From contig CAUYUJ010015298.1 in assembly GCA_963575745.1 (NCBI GenBank), positions 37,501 through 101,500 of the forward strand: 64,000 bases of DNA. Reading direction: 5' to 3'. The notes under the pieces were generated by a model. That model made no database searches. It saw only the letters and a list, made by a program, of their open reading frames with translations, and was not told the DNA's origin. The translations under genes and the position numbers were made by a program. Position 1 is the first letter of the stretch; the number at the start of each line of letters is the position of its first letter. This DNA is from Prorocentrum cordatum. Taxonomy: Eukaryota; Sar; Dinophyceae; Prorocentrales; Prorocentraceae. Shown one piece after another: positions 20,404-30,700 of the stretch.

Positions 20404-21748
20404 CTAGACCTTGGAGGGAGCTTGTCCCCACTCGCCGTTGGCGAACTGGAGCCGATGCCTGTCGCCGCAGCCGATGGCGCAGGCGATCTCCTCGAACTGC
20501 GACCCCACCTCCTCGACCAGGTCAGCCGCGTCGTCTCCGCCTCCAGCGGCAGGCGCGGCACCGCTGTCCAGAGCCAGTTCGGCCCGATCGAGCTGCGACA
20601 TGACCAGGATCTGACCTGCATGGAACACTTCCAGTCCACGTAGTAGCCCTTGGACTTGCCCTTGTTCGAACCTTTGGTTTCGTCGTGTTTGCCGTCGCCC
20701 TTAGAGTGGCTGCCCTTCGAGGTGCCGCCCTTCACGCTACCCTTCGAGCCGCCCTTGGAGTATCGATCGGGGCAATCGCGCCAGGCATGGCCAGGTCGCC
20801 CGCATACCAGACAACCTCTCGCTTGCTTTCCTTGTCCGTCGCCACTCTTCCCGTTTTCCGACTTGCCACCAGCGTAGAATATTGTGTCTTCATTTGTTTC
20901 GGCCGTTGTTTTCTTCGGATCCGCCAGCGTCCGTCGGGCCTCCATTGCCAAGGCTTCTGCTTTTGAGACCTGGCAGATGAGCTCTGGGCCTTCCTCTTGG
21001 CTTTCCTGCGGATAGTCGCCGTAGGTCGCCGATCCTTCGGGGGGGATATTGCCCAATGGCTTCTACTGCCTGTAAATTCCGTAGATCGGTTTGAAGGCGC
21101 ACCACCATGCGTTTTGCCCGTCGCACTGCCAGTTCACGTGCCACTATTCGTCTTCGCCTCGGAGTGCCAGGACCCTTTGCCTCAGCCTCGTCATATTCAT
21201 ACATCGCGGAAGCACGGCCTGGGAATTCGTGTCGGGTTGGTGGTCGGTTCCCGTCTCGAAGATTTGGATCTTCCCATGTTGTTTTCAATTCGGCCACGGT
21301 CGCTTGGTAGCTGGTCCCATTCTGAATATTTGCCAACATCATTTGTCGTTCCCCCCAGTGCAGGCGAGCATTGTGTAGCACGATGTATCGCTTTACAGTG
21401 TTCGCCCTTTTTTCTCCAGCTCCTTCTCGGATAGGCGCCGTCATCGTCTGTATTTGCTTCCACGGCCATCTCTTTGTTGAGTGGTAGTTTCACAGTTTTG
21501 CGAAGCATCCTATGTTCTCGGACTCTCCTGGGCGCCTGCTTCGTGTCACGAAACAGGCTGCCGCGCGGGGTCGCGCATTCTCCGATGACTGCCAGCGGCG
21601 TTCGAACCACTGTGTCGTAGGCTCGTGGTTTCTGGTACGCGCCATCAGTTCCTGAAGTAGGGCACCAGTCTGTCCCTTCTGGTCGTCGAATCGAAATCGG
21701 CAGGGTCCAGATCTTCGATCGCTTCTCTTGCCGCTCCAGAGGGCTCAC
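20404..21748 (-). pseudogene. copia gag with CCHC zinc knuckle and protease start
   Basis: Minus-strand frames in succession contain the gag-like N-terminal region (about 21748-20890), then CLVCGRPGHAWRDC, a perfect CX2CX4HX4C knuckle encoded at 20813-20772, followed by a Gly/Ser/Lys-rich linker and SQLDRAELALDSGAA. The LDSGA fits a retropepsin active site. The knuckle is intact though the frame is not. Confidence 0.75.
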
Positions 21749-21908
21749 CAGAGACGCGGCGCAGCTAGCTGCTTCTCGTCCGTCTCGGGGTGCCTTGGCG
21801 TAAGATTCGGAAGCCAGGGCATCTGCTCCTCATATTGGAATACCGTTCTGGGTCGTCGGGCATCTTGGGGCAGGTGTCATCTCTCTCCCGCCCGTGGGTC
21901 TCCACGTA

Positions 21909-21921
21909 GGCTCCGCTACCA
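21909..21921 (-). other. Primer binding site of the copia element
   Basis: On the minus strand TGGTAGCGGAGCC directly follows the 5' LTR. Copia elements commonly use TGGTATCAGAGCC (initiator-tRNA-Met derived); 11 of 13 positions agree. The abutting position supports the LTR boundary. Confidence 0.65.
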
Positions 21922-22178
21922 CGTCATTGAAGTAAGCGCAGTGGTTTTCCGACCGATGATGTTTATGTTTTTTCTCTCCAGCAATGTAGGTAGCGGCTAT
22001 TCGTTGCCGCAGTCCGCGTCGGCTCCAGTTGCCGAAGCACATGTGAAATAACAGAAGTGTATGTTTGAAACGTGCCCCCCCCTGGGGATATGAACCCCGG
22101 GTGCCGCGTCCTATGGATAATGAGAAGAACGAGCTGGAACACATGGAATAGAAATAAGATGAGTTGGTCTGTCTAGCA
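21922..22178 (-). repeat. 5' LTR of the copia element
   Basis: 257 bp, TGCTAG at its start on the minus strand, homologous to 13844-14128 but clearly diverged with indels. That indicates an old insertion. Confidence 0.8.
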
Positions 22179-22260
22179 GACCTCGGGCAGGCCAAGGGAT
22201 TGGTTGGTCATAGGGGAGGGGTCTAGGGTAGGCGTGGGTCTAGGGTAGGCCTGGTGGTCA
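22179..22260. repeat. CTAGGGTAGGC array, right part
   Basis: GGGTCTAGGGTAGGCGTGGG units, continuing the array interrupted by the copia insertion. Confidence 0.7.
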
Positions 22261-23375
22261 CGTTAGCCAGGTCGAGCGAGCGAGAGGGCCCCGTCTACTC
22301 CCACCTTCCCATTTACACCAGGAGAATACATTGTGGCACAACTTCAAAATTGGATTGGAAAGCGTTCTCAACTCGCAAATCGAAAGCAGTCGCGCGCGGT
22401 CCCGCTTCCGACAGATTGGCGACGAGAAAAATACGCGGGCCGCGCAGGGGCGGGAACCGAAACAAGTATGCGAAGGCGAAGCATGCGCCGCGCTGACACA
22501 GCATTGCCACGTTCACTCACACACTGCGCGGCGTTCTGGCAAGGTCGACATTTCGCCCGCTCTCGCGCGGCCCCGCTGCCGCTGTCTCTGCCATGCTATT
22601 CGGCGAACGGACGATGCGCCGCGCCCGAGCTGCAACGCCACTTCCGATCCAAATGCGCGCGGAATTTGGGAGAAGGCAACAAGTCGCCCATCCGCGAGCC
22701 CCCACGAAAAATGGCGAGCGGCAGATATGAGTCGCGTCGAGGCGGGGACGCCACCTTCGGGCAGAATCAACGCGACGCCGAGACGAGGGCGACCTGTTCT
22801 TCCGCTCGCGCGCCGACGAAACGCGTGTGACACATGTGCGCCGCGCCCGAGCGGCAGCTCATCTGCCTAGGACAATGCGCGCGGCGCCAGGGCGGGATCG
22901 ACAGCTTTCCCCTTTCGCGCGGGATGGGCGCCCCATTCTCGCCACGCCTTTTGCAACGTAGACATCAAGAACGTAGTCTTTGCTTTTCGACCACGTAGGA
23001 TGGGACTGCCCGGATCTAGGGCCCATCGGCCGGTATCGGTGGAGACCTGGGGTACAGTCGAGATCGGTGCGTAGGTCGACCCTGCTCAATCAAGGGTACC
23101 AGTGTGTCTTGTGTTTAGCGACTCATACCTTCTACATTCCCATGGCAACGTGGCTTTCGGAAGGGTATTGTGCCCGCTCGCGTATCTTTTCCAATCCGGC
23201 TCGACTGCTTATAACCATACGGAATAAGGATAAAGCCGAGGGTGGGGACAGGGCAAGCGTAGGGGTAGGGCTTGGGCTAACTGGGACAGGCCAGGGGGTA
23301 ACGCCCACTACCAATGCCCGAGCAACCTCACAAGCTCGAGCAACAATCCCACCTACCCACAACTTGCCGGCAACA
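22261..23375. other. GC-rich intergenic region, no supported gene
   Basis: Overlapping frames of up to 179 aa are open on both strands, but this reflects high GC; none has recognisable motifs. Confidence 0.55.
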
Positions 23376-23378
23376 TTG

Positions 23379-23530
23379 AGTGGGCCGTGATTGCAGTGAC
23401 CGGCGCAAGAACCCGATATCTTGAAGTGAGTTGCAGTGAGAACCCGATATCTTGAAGTGGGCCGTGATTGCAGTGACCGGCGCAAGAACTTGCCGTGAGT
23501 TGGCTCAAGAGCCGATATCTTGAAGAAGAG
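23379..23530. repeat. 78-bp tandem duplication upstream of the membrane-protein gene
   Basis: GTGGGCCGTGATTGCAGTGA occurs twice, near 23379 and 23457. GATATCTTGAAG occurs at 23415, 23446 and 23513. The third part contains TTGGCTCAAG (23500-23509), the last 10 nt of the SL, 40 bp before the ATG. This could be a very short relict or chance. Confidence 0.7.
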
Positions 23531-23549
23531 TCGGTGAGCAGGGTTGGCA

Positions 23550-25652
23550 ATGGACCGCATTGGCATGGAGGAGCTTGCCGATGAGTCGCGCTTGCTCGAT
23601 CATGCTGAGTTGCACGCGCATGAGCCTCGGACACAGAAGTCATGGCGAACGCCGTTGGTCTTGGTCGTGAGTTTTCTTGTTCTTGGAGCCGTGTGCTTGG
23701 CAGCGATTCCCAAGTTCGCGCCCGGCAGCCCTTCAGTGTTTGACGCCTTGTTGAAGCACGCGTCTCGCTTGGATGAGGCCCTCTCCATTCCAGACGAGGA
23801 GAAATGCGATTTCTACATTTTCACGCACGTTCCGAACCCAAATAGTTTGGACAACTTCAATGAGTACCCGCTGGACGACTTGGTGACAGACTCTGAAGGA
23901 AAAGCGGGCATTTTGGTCATGTGGGTCATGCCAGCAAAGGAGTGGGGAATCATGCTGGAGTACGTCCACCAGATCACGACCACGAAGAACATGACAGCTC
24001 CATCAGAACTCGTTGATCTGAATGAGACCTGCCACGAGAAGATGATAAAGCACAAGTCCGACGGCTCTTTCCAGCGAGTCCGCATGTTGTCCCCGCTGGA
24101 TTTCATCGAGCCACTATTGGCCATCCGGTATCGTCTCGGAACGACAAAGTTTCAGAAGTGGTTCGGGCACACAACGTACGATGCGCCCAAGCTTGTAGGA
24201 TCGATCATGCGCATCCGAGCCCTGGGAAACACGATTCCTGTCTTCCGCTTCGACATCGACATCATCTGCAGCAGGGTCACCAAAGAGGACAACATGAAGT
24301 CGATCAAGCACGCCGTCTCCCAGGGGGTCGACGACTTCCTGGCAGCGCTGGCAGACATCCGCGTGAAAACCTTCGTGCTGAGCCAGCAGTACTACGGCGT
24401 GGAGTCGGCCAACACCAAGGACTTCAACGCGTGGAACGAGGCCTACTCCACGCGTTGCAACCCGGCTCTCCTCGCCACGCCGGCGCTCGTGAACGCGTCG
24501 CAGTGGAGCGAGCGCGACGGCAACGAGTGCTTCTGGGGCAGCTACACCCCCTCCCCGGAGGCGCTCCTAGAGGCGACGGACGAGCGGGTCATGCTCGCCT
24601 TCTACGGCCTGGAGCCGAAGGACGGCGAGGACTTCCTGCAGCCGGTGCTTCCGAGCAGCGACCCCGAGGCGGACATCTTGAAGTTGGGCAACACGTACAT
24701 CGGCGCCAACCCGGCCACAGCGATCATCTCCGGCGCCGCCCTGAGCACCGGGCCGGGCACCACCCTCGACGTGCCGCCGTGGATCCACGCGGACCTGAAC
24801 ATCATGTGGATCGACGATCACATCCTCGACAAGAGCACGCAGGAGATCATGGGCACCAAGAAGTTCCCCCGCCCGGAGGGCGTTGGGACTGCCAAGGTGG
24901 TCAAGGCCCGCGCGCAGCCGTCGAACCCTGCCAAGTTCACACTCGAGATCTACATGCCCACCCTGCTGTATGGCATCCTCATGGATGTCTGGGTGAACAA
25001 TCATACGGACGCTTACTTGCTGAAGTACCATCCAGAAGATCTGCCCAGTGACCTCGCCGACAAACTTGCCAGTCTGAAGCCCGACGATGGCATCGCGCAA
25101 GGCACGGCCACGCGGGCAATGCAGCAGGTCAGGCGCCAGGGCGTCATGATCCAGGGGCAGGAGTTGAATGATTTCAAGGCAGACATGTGGAGCGACGCTC
25201 TCCAGCGCATCAGGGACACGTACTACCAGTGGGTGAACATGCTGGAGCCGGAGATCGGCGGAACAGCAACTCCCAGCTTCGCGGCGCTCTGGATCGCCGG
25301 ACGTGTGTGCAAGCACCCTGGCTTGGAGAGGTATTGCGAGTGCCCCACGTGCTCCAAGCTCGGCCAAGGCATGATCTCGCCTGAGTGGGACAAGAAAGCC
25401 AGGAAGGCCGCGGAGGAGCAGAAGCTGGCGGACCTGCCGGAGCTCACGGAGGAGGACCTCTTGCCAGGCATGAAAGAGAAGGTGGAAGAGCTCATCCAGA
25501 CGGTGGCCACGCAGCTCGAGTGGATCTTGACGTGGCCACACGTCATCCAGGCCGTCCGAGGGGAGGAGGCTGGCCATCTGGCTTCTGACCTCTTCTGGAA
25601 CCCCAGCGAGCCGACCTACTCGCTCCCTCTCCCGCCCAATCTGACGCTCTGA
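23550..25652 (+). CDS. 700-aa type II membrane protein, possible Golgi glycosyltransferase-like enzyme
   Basis: The first in-frame ATG is 23550 and the stop is TGA at 25652. Layout: a short charged cytosolic tail (1-34), one hydrophobic anchor (about 35-54, PLVLVVSFLVLGAVCLAAIP), then a long lumenal domain. That domain has candidate N-glycosylation sites (NMT, NET, NAS, NHT) and cysteines, and ends with a Cys-rich patch (YCECPTCSKLG) and a helical tail. Inside are RFDIDII near 229 and WIHADLNIMWIDDHILDKS near 412-430, acidic clusters of the kind seen in nucleotide-sugar-dependent transferases. The topology matches Golgi type II enzymes, but no family is recognised and the function is inference. 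Codon use is strongly GC3-rich and the frame is undamaged over 2.1 kb. It is intronless. Confidence 0.75.
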   Translation: MDRIGMEELADESRLLDHAELHAHEPRTQKSWRTPLVLVVSFLVLGAVCLAAIPKFAPGSPSVFDALLKHASRLDEALSIPDEEKCDFYIFTHVPNPNSLDNFNEYPLDDLVTDSEGKAGILVMWVMPAKEWGIMLEYVHQITTTKNMTAPSELVDLNETCHEKMIKHKSDGSFQRVRMLSPLDFIEPLLAIRYRLGTTKFQKWFGHTTYDAPKLVGSIMRIRALGNTIPVFRFDIDIICSRVTKEDNMKSIKHAVSQGVDDFLAALADIRVKTFVLSQQYYGVESANTKDFNAWNEAYSTRCNPALLATPALVNASQWSERDGNECFWGSYTPSPEALLEATDERVMLAFYGLEPKDGEDFLQPVLPSSDPEADILKLGNTYIGANPATAIISGAALSTGPGTTLDVPPWIHADLNIMWIDDHILDKSTQEIMGTKKFPRPEGVGTAKVVKARAQPSNPAKFTLEIYMPTLLYGILMDVWVNNHTDAYLLKYHPEDLPSDLADKLASLKPDDGIAQGTATRAMQQVRRQGVMIQGQELNDFKADMWSDALQRIRDTYYQWVNMLEPEIGGTATPSFAALWIAGRVCKHPGLERYCECPTCSKLGQGMISPEWDKKARKAAEEQKLADLPELTEEDLLPGMKEKVEELIQTVATQLEWILTWPHVIQAVRGEEAGHLASDLFWNPSEPTYSLPLPPNLTL

Positions 25653-26375
25653 GCCGCGGGCGTCCAAGGGCATCTCCTGAAGAACGCTCGCGGGTCGCCC
25701 CGATCTGTCGCAAAGTGCGCACGCCTCGTGCCCTCGGTCCAGACCGCAGCAACGCTCGAATCGAATAATGCACGGGGAATGCACGTCCTAGCGATGGCAA
25801 GATCCTTGCCCCTCACCCTCGAGCGCAGCCTCGGAAGGGGCTGGGCAAGCACCTGCGAATCCTGCAGGGAGGCTGGTACACGTTGCTGGCACCAGCGCTT
25901 CACTCGTTCCAGCCCTCGCCATTTCGGCCCCATTCTGGCCGTTTCGGGCTCGTCATTTCGGCCCTTGCCAGTTTTGTTCCAGCACCGGCCCTGTTTTCAC
26001 TTTCACGGAGTTTCCAACTTCGTTTCTCCCATCTCCTCGTTACTCCGACGTCGGAGAATCTGCATTTCTCAGAGGCTCGGGCTCAGGCTCGGGCGGAAGA
26101 GGCGAGGAGCGGAGGGGCCCCTCCCTCCAGGGCGCCTCGCCGCCGGCCATACCCGTCTCGTAGTTAACTTCAGTAATGTTCGAACGCGCCATCTGCGCAT
26201 CGCGGCCCAATTGGCCTGCGTTTGTCGCGTCGACGGGCGGCGCGCGACTGGAAGTATTTTGACCGCGCCCGCGCGATTGGAAGGAAAAAAAAAGTGCAGT
26301 GGCCGGCGCATATTTGTCAGCTGCTCCCCAGACGCGCATTGCCGCGTGGATCTTTCTACCGCATAACACTGTCTC
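25653..26375. other. Intergenic, no supported gene
   Basis: Unique GC-rich sequence with loose repeats of CATTTCGGCC/CCTTGCC near 25.92-25.99 kb. Frames lack motifs. Confidence 0.55.
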
Positions 26376-26379
26376 GGGT

Positions 26380-26463
26380 TGGTGGGTGATGATGTTGACG
26401 ACGATGATGATGGTGATGATGTTTATGATGATCATGATGATGTTGGTGATGATGATGGTGATC

Positions 26464-26525
<62 letters not shown>

Positions 26526-26815
26526 AGTAATGGTGATGATGGTGATGATGACGATGTTGATGATGGTGACGATGGTGACGATGATGACGATAATGATGAC
26601 GATGATGATGTTGTTTGTGTTTATTATATTGCTGTTGGTGATGATGCTGGTGATGGTAATGGTGATGGTAATGACTATGATGATGACGACGACGATGATG
26701 ATGATATTGAATATGATGATGGTGCTGACTATAGTCAGGGTCCCGATGAACATGATGATGGTGATGAAGATGATGTTATTGGTGATGATGATGGTGAGAA
26801 TAGGTGGCAAGACGC
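26380..26815. repeat. (GAT)n microsatellite
   Basis: Imperfect GAT/GGT trinucleotides for about 430 bp. Open in several frames (poly-Asp, poly-Met), not a gene. Confidence 0.9.
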
Positions 26816-27044
26816 AAGAATACATGATTGCACTGACCAGCACAACCTGGTTTGCAAATCCCCAGAGGCGCAATGACGCTTGGACCCCTATCGCGATGCA
26901 CCATATCTCTTTCGGGCGGACTATCCCGATGTCGACGACGATGGTACGCGCGTGTGGGTGCGCGCGTGGGTGTGAATGTATGTGTCCTAACCTAGCGCAG
27001 CCCGTGGGGCGCAGGGTGAACCTGGCGTAGTTCAAGGGATAAGG

Positions 27045-27140
27045 CACCGGAAATGTCTAGGGCGGGCCTACGGACAGGCCCTCGGGCAACCCTACGGTAG
27101 GCCCCGGGTAGGGCTAGGGAAAGCCTAGGGTGGGCCGCCC
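27045..27140. repeat. CTAGGG(TA)GGCC repeat block
   Basis: GCCTACGG, GGGTAGGGCTAGGG and CCTAGGGTGGGCC units, the same family as the array flanking the copia element. Confidence 0.6.
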
Positions 27141-28160
27141 TCTCCGCTTCTATGGGGTGGAAGGGGGATAGGCGCTGGCGGAGACACCGTCCGCGGACGC
27201 CCCAAATGTGCGTTCATCATGTGATTGGCCAGCCTTCTGGCCAGACTCATCCTCATGCTTCTTTCTCAATCTGGTTGTAGCCATCGTTGTCCACCCTGCC
27301 CCCGCGCGTTGAGCCTCGCCTGCCACCGCAGTTGCACCCGTCGCCGCGGGTGCCCCCAGCGGCGCGCTGGAAAAGATCGGCGGCCAGGATTGCTTCTTCG
27401 ATTGCGAGGGCCAGACGCCAAACTACGTCGACCTCATGGGGCTCTCACGGGGAGCTTGCTCTGCGGGGGTCTGTGGAGGTTGCCCGATGTCCCCATCATC
27501 CAGGAGAGGGGTAGGTTGTAGAATGCATCGTATCTTGTACGAACCAACCAACGTTGTATCTGCCGATCCCCACCAGGGAGGTGCTGCGAATGGTTTCGAA
27601 GCCTGTTCCGTGTGACCTTGCAGCGTGACTTAGTACATGTATGTGTTTGAGCATGGTAGCTGTACCTTTCTGTTTGCATGATACACAAGCGTGTATGATG
27701 GTGTTATTCCCGCATGGCCGTGTGAATTTTGCTTGTCGCATGCCTGCACGGTCGCCTTTTCCGTTTGGTGATGTTTGGTGTGCCAGGGCGTGGCACATGT
27801 CATGGGAGGGTGTATGTTAATGATGAGCAGCGTGAAACAATCAGCTCCACCCATCGCGCAATCATCCCACCCTGCACCCGCAACTGGCTTGGCAAACCCA
27901 TTCAGCCACGGCTGCGGTTACGGATTGGCCCTTGCCAGCGCATCTCCACGGCCGCGCTGGCGCGCGCACGCTCTCGCGCAGAGCGCCCAGGTGGTTTAGA
28001 ACAGCCGATGCGGTCGCGGTGGCCCTTACCGATAGGAACCCCCCAGCGAGTCTCAGAGGCCGCGCTGGCGCGCGGGCACTTCCGTACGGGTCGGTGACCC
28101 GGGCGGGGTCCAGGCCAGGATGACGTCGAGAATTGCGGCAACGATGTTGATAATAGCGTT
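27141..28160. other. Mostly unclassified; possible Cys-rich exon near 27.37-27.60 kb
   Basis: One plus-strand frame near 27373 reads IGGQDCFFDCEGQTP...GACSAGVCGGCPM with regularly spaced cysteines and may be an exon of a secreted Cys-rich protein. No splice sites could be fixed. The remainder is unique sequence with no clear gene. Confidence 0.3.
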
Positions 28161-28167
28161 GGTGGTG

Positions 28168-28179
28168 GCGACGGTGTGA

Positions 28180-28236
<57 letters not shown>

Positions 28237-28258
28237 TTGATGATGACGATGGTGATGG

Positions 28259-28296
<38 letters not shown>

Positions 28297-28353
28297 CTGA
28301 TAATGATGGTGATGATGATGATGAGGATGAGGATGAGGATGAGGATGAGGATG

Positions 28354-28402
<49 letters not shown>
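28168..28402. repeat. (GAT)n/(GAG-GAT)n microsatellite
   Basis: Long GAT runs with a GAGGAT block at 28320-28358. Confidence 0.95.
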
Positions 28403-28499
28403 CGACGGCAAAGCCAATGCCGGCGCCGATGCTTGTGACGTTGGTGATGAGGGTGGTTGTGTTGATGATGGAAAGAGCGTGTTCTACCGCTGCTGGCAG

Positions 28500-28620
28500 A
28501 AAACCGGGGGGGTCACTGGGGGTTCCTAACCCGTCCCCCCCTCCCCTCGAAAACGGGGGGGGGTCACTACTGGTTCGAACCCCTCCCCCTCCCTCCCTCC
28601 CTCGCCGCCGGCAAAAGATC
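28500..28620. repeat. CGAAAACGGGGGGGTCACTA repeats, left inverted copy
   Basis: Two units containing TCGAAAACGGGGGG, GGTCACTACTGGTTCGAA and a C-rich run. They are the reverse complement of the array at 29655-29960. Confidence 0.8.
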
Positions 28621-28624
28621 CCCG

Positions 28625-29600
28625 CTCCTCGGGACAGTTGGACAACGGTGGGGATGCTGGGACAGTGGTGGGAACGGTGGTGGTGGGGACAGTGGTGCGG
28701 GGACAGTGGGACAGTGGTACGGACAGTGGTGGGGACGGTGGTGGTGGGGACAGTGGTGAGGGGACAGCGGGACAGTGGTGGGGACAGTGGGACAGTAGCG
28801 GGACGGTGGTGGTGGGGACAGTGGTGAAGGCGGTGGTGAGGACAACGGTTGTACAGTAGTACAGTGGGGAAAGTGGTGGAGACAGTGGGGACAGTGGGAC
28901 AGTGATGGGGACAGTGGGGACGGTGGGACAGCACAGTGGGACAGCGGCGGGGACAGTGGGACAGTGGTGGGAACAGTGGGGGCAGTGGGACAGTGGTGGG
29001 GACCGTGGGGAAAGTGGGGAGACTGGGACCGTGGTGGGACAGTTGTGGGGAGAGTGGGGACAGTGAGACACTTGTGGGGGCACTGGTTAGGACAGCGGGG
29101 ACATTGGTGGGAACAGTGGGGACAGTGGGACATTGGTGGGACGGTGGTGGTGGGGACAGTGGTGTGAGGACAGTGGAAATGTGGTAGAAACAGTGGGACA
29201 GTGGAGGGTACAGTGGTGGTAGAGGCAGTGGTGAGGGCGGTGGCGAGGACGGCGGTGGGATACTGGGACAGAGGTACAGTAGGGACAGTGGTGGGGACAG
29301 TGGGGGCAGTGGTGGGAACAGTGGGACAGTTCAGTGGGACAGCGGCGGGCACAGTGGGACAGTGGGGACAGTGGGACAGTGGTTGGGGCCGTGGAGAAAG
29401 TGGGGAGACTGGGACCGTGGTTGGAACAGTGGTGGGGACAGTGAGGACAGTGCGACAGTGGTGGGGGCACTGGTGGGGACAGTGGTGGGGACAGTGCGAC
29501 AGTGGTGGGGACAGTGGGGACGGTGGTGGGAACAGTGGGGACAGTGGTGGTGAGGACAGTGGTGCTGGGAACAGCAGCCGGGGATGTGGTGCGGACGGTG
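28625..29600. repeat. GGGACAGTGG minisatellite (about 1 kb)
   Basis: About one hundred 9-12 bp units of GGGGACAGTGGT, strongly G-rich on the plus strand. Pro/His/Thr-rich minus-strand frames such as that of 28567-30234 are artefacts of the repeat. Confidence 0.95.
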
Positions 29601-29654
29601 GTAGGGACCCAGAGTTGTTTGCTGGCGGTGAGCGTGGGGGGGGGGGGGGGCAGG

Positions 29655-29960
29655 GGTACCGGTAGTGACCCCCCCAAGTTTTCGAGGGGGGGGGTCGAAC
29701 TGGTAGTGACACCCCCCCGGTTTTCGAGGGAGGGGGGGCTTTCGAACCGGTAGTGACCCCCCCGGTTTTCGATGGGGGGGGGTTCGAACCGGTAGTGACC
29801 CCCCCCAGTTTTCGAGAGCGGGGGGGGGGGTTCGAACCCATAGTGACCCCCCCCGGTTTTCGAGGAGGGGGGTTCGAACCGGTAGTGACCCCTTTCGGTT
29901 TTCCGGAGGGGGGGGTGGTCGAACCGGTAGTGACCCCCCCTGGTTTTCGAGAGGGGAGGG
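29655..29960. repeat. About 42-bp tandem repeat with GGTTCGAACCGGTAGTGACC, right inverted copy
   Basis: Seven or so units: GGTTCGAACC, GGTAGTGACCCCCCC, GGTTTTCGAGG, then a G run. They are in inverted orientation relative to 28500-28620. GGTTCGAACC is a palindrome and resembles a Pol III B-box. Confidence 0.9.
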
Positions 29961-29994
29961 GGGTTAGTAGGGGAGGAGGGGGTTTTGCCAGGGG

Positions 29995-30044
29995 AAGGGG
30001 GGGGGGGCGGGGGGGCGGAGGTTTTCCCCTGGGCTCCGGAGGAA

Positions 30045-30090
<46 letters not shown>
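29995..30090. repeat. G-rich tract ending in an uninterrupted run of 44 G
   Basis: Bases 30047-30090 are all G. The preceding sequence is also dominated by G. It is a potential quadruplex and an assembly risk. Confidence 0.95.
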
Positions 30091-30091
<1 letters not shown>

Positions 30092-30239
30092 ATTTTTCCA
30101 CAGTAAAGTGGCGGTGGATCACGCTCTCTCTCTCTGATGACGTCCATGGCCGCGATTGGCGATGGCGGTAACAGCGGGGACGCGGTGGCGCTGATGAGGG
30201 TGACGAAGGAGTGCGCGGGCCCACAACGACCCATTATTT

Positions 30240-30700
30240 ATGGCAACCCTGTTTATTGAACAGCATATGATTGTTCATGTGTTTGGAAGGCTCTATTCTG
30301 AAACGCCCTTTTTTGTATAAGGGAAAAACGGCGTGTGAAGGATTTCGACACGCGCGCCTGGCAGAGCGCGTGCGATTTGCATTGAATTCTGTGATACGGA
30401 TTTGTGCACTGTGCGCATGCCACTTGGTGAAGTGAGACCTCGCATTCTGGACGGGACGTGCGCGTGGACAGACAATACGGAAACATTTGTACGAGAAACC
30501 ATTGGTTCTTGATCCTTTTAGTTTGAAGCGCGTGCTGCATTCAGTTTGGTAAGATCCGCAAGCGGTTTCGCCCCCTGCCGCCGGCCCCCTTCTTCAATCA
30601 GAATGGGGTATGCCAGAGTTATGTTGTATTTTCTCGGCGCCGTCGCGAGACAATATCGGAACCTCATGCTAGGGCAATTGGCAAATGGCATATCATATGT
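30240..30700. other. Intergenic, no supported gene
   Basis: Unique sequence. Short frames only. Confidence 0.6.

Larger units (their letters stand above)
13844..22178 (-). mobile_element. Degenerate full-length Ty1/copia LTR retrotransposon (about 8.3 kb)
   Basis: Two related direct repeats bound the element. Read on the minus strand the order is 5' LTR (22178-21922), primer binding site (21921-21909), gag with CCHC knuckle, protease-like LDSGA, integrase, reverse transcriptase with VDDF, RNase H, and 3' LTR (14128-13844). This order (IN before RT) is diagnostic of Ty1/copia. The coding region is broken by many frameshifts and stops, so the copy is dead. Flanks are GACCA (13839-13843) and GACCT (22179-22183), probably a 5-bp target duplication with one change. 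A CTC microsatellite at 19.30-19.38 kb lies inside. The 17.6-19.7 kb interior was not fully assigned and may contain secondary insertions. Confidence 0.85.

Noticed and set aside
23490-23512. SL relict before the gene at 23550
   Set aside because: Only TTGGCTCAAG (10 nt) matches and it sits within a local tandem duplication; chance cannot be excluded.
7475-23524. Shared GATATCTT words at 7.5-7.7 kb and 23.4-23.5 kb as a common repeat
   Set aside because: Only the 8-bp word is shared; flanks differ.
26040-28934. Long frames rich in Asp, Met or Ile (up to 335 aa)
   Set aside because: They arise from (GAT)n microsatellites read in different frames.
29690-29935. tRNA genes suggested by GGTTCGAACC
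   Set aside because: No cloverleaf, no A-box, and the sequence is a G/C-run tandem repeat.
28567-30234. 555-aa minus-strand Pro/His/Thr/Ser-rich frame
   Set aside because: It spans the GGGACAGTGG minisatellite and the G44 run; no non-repeat coding segment.
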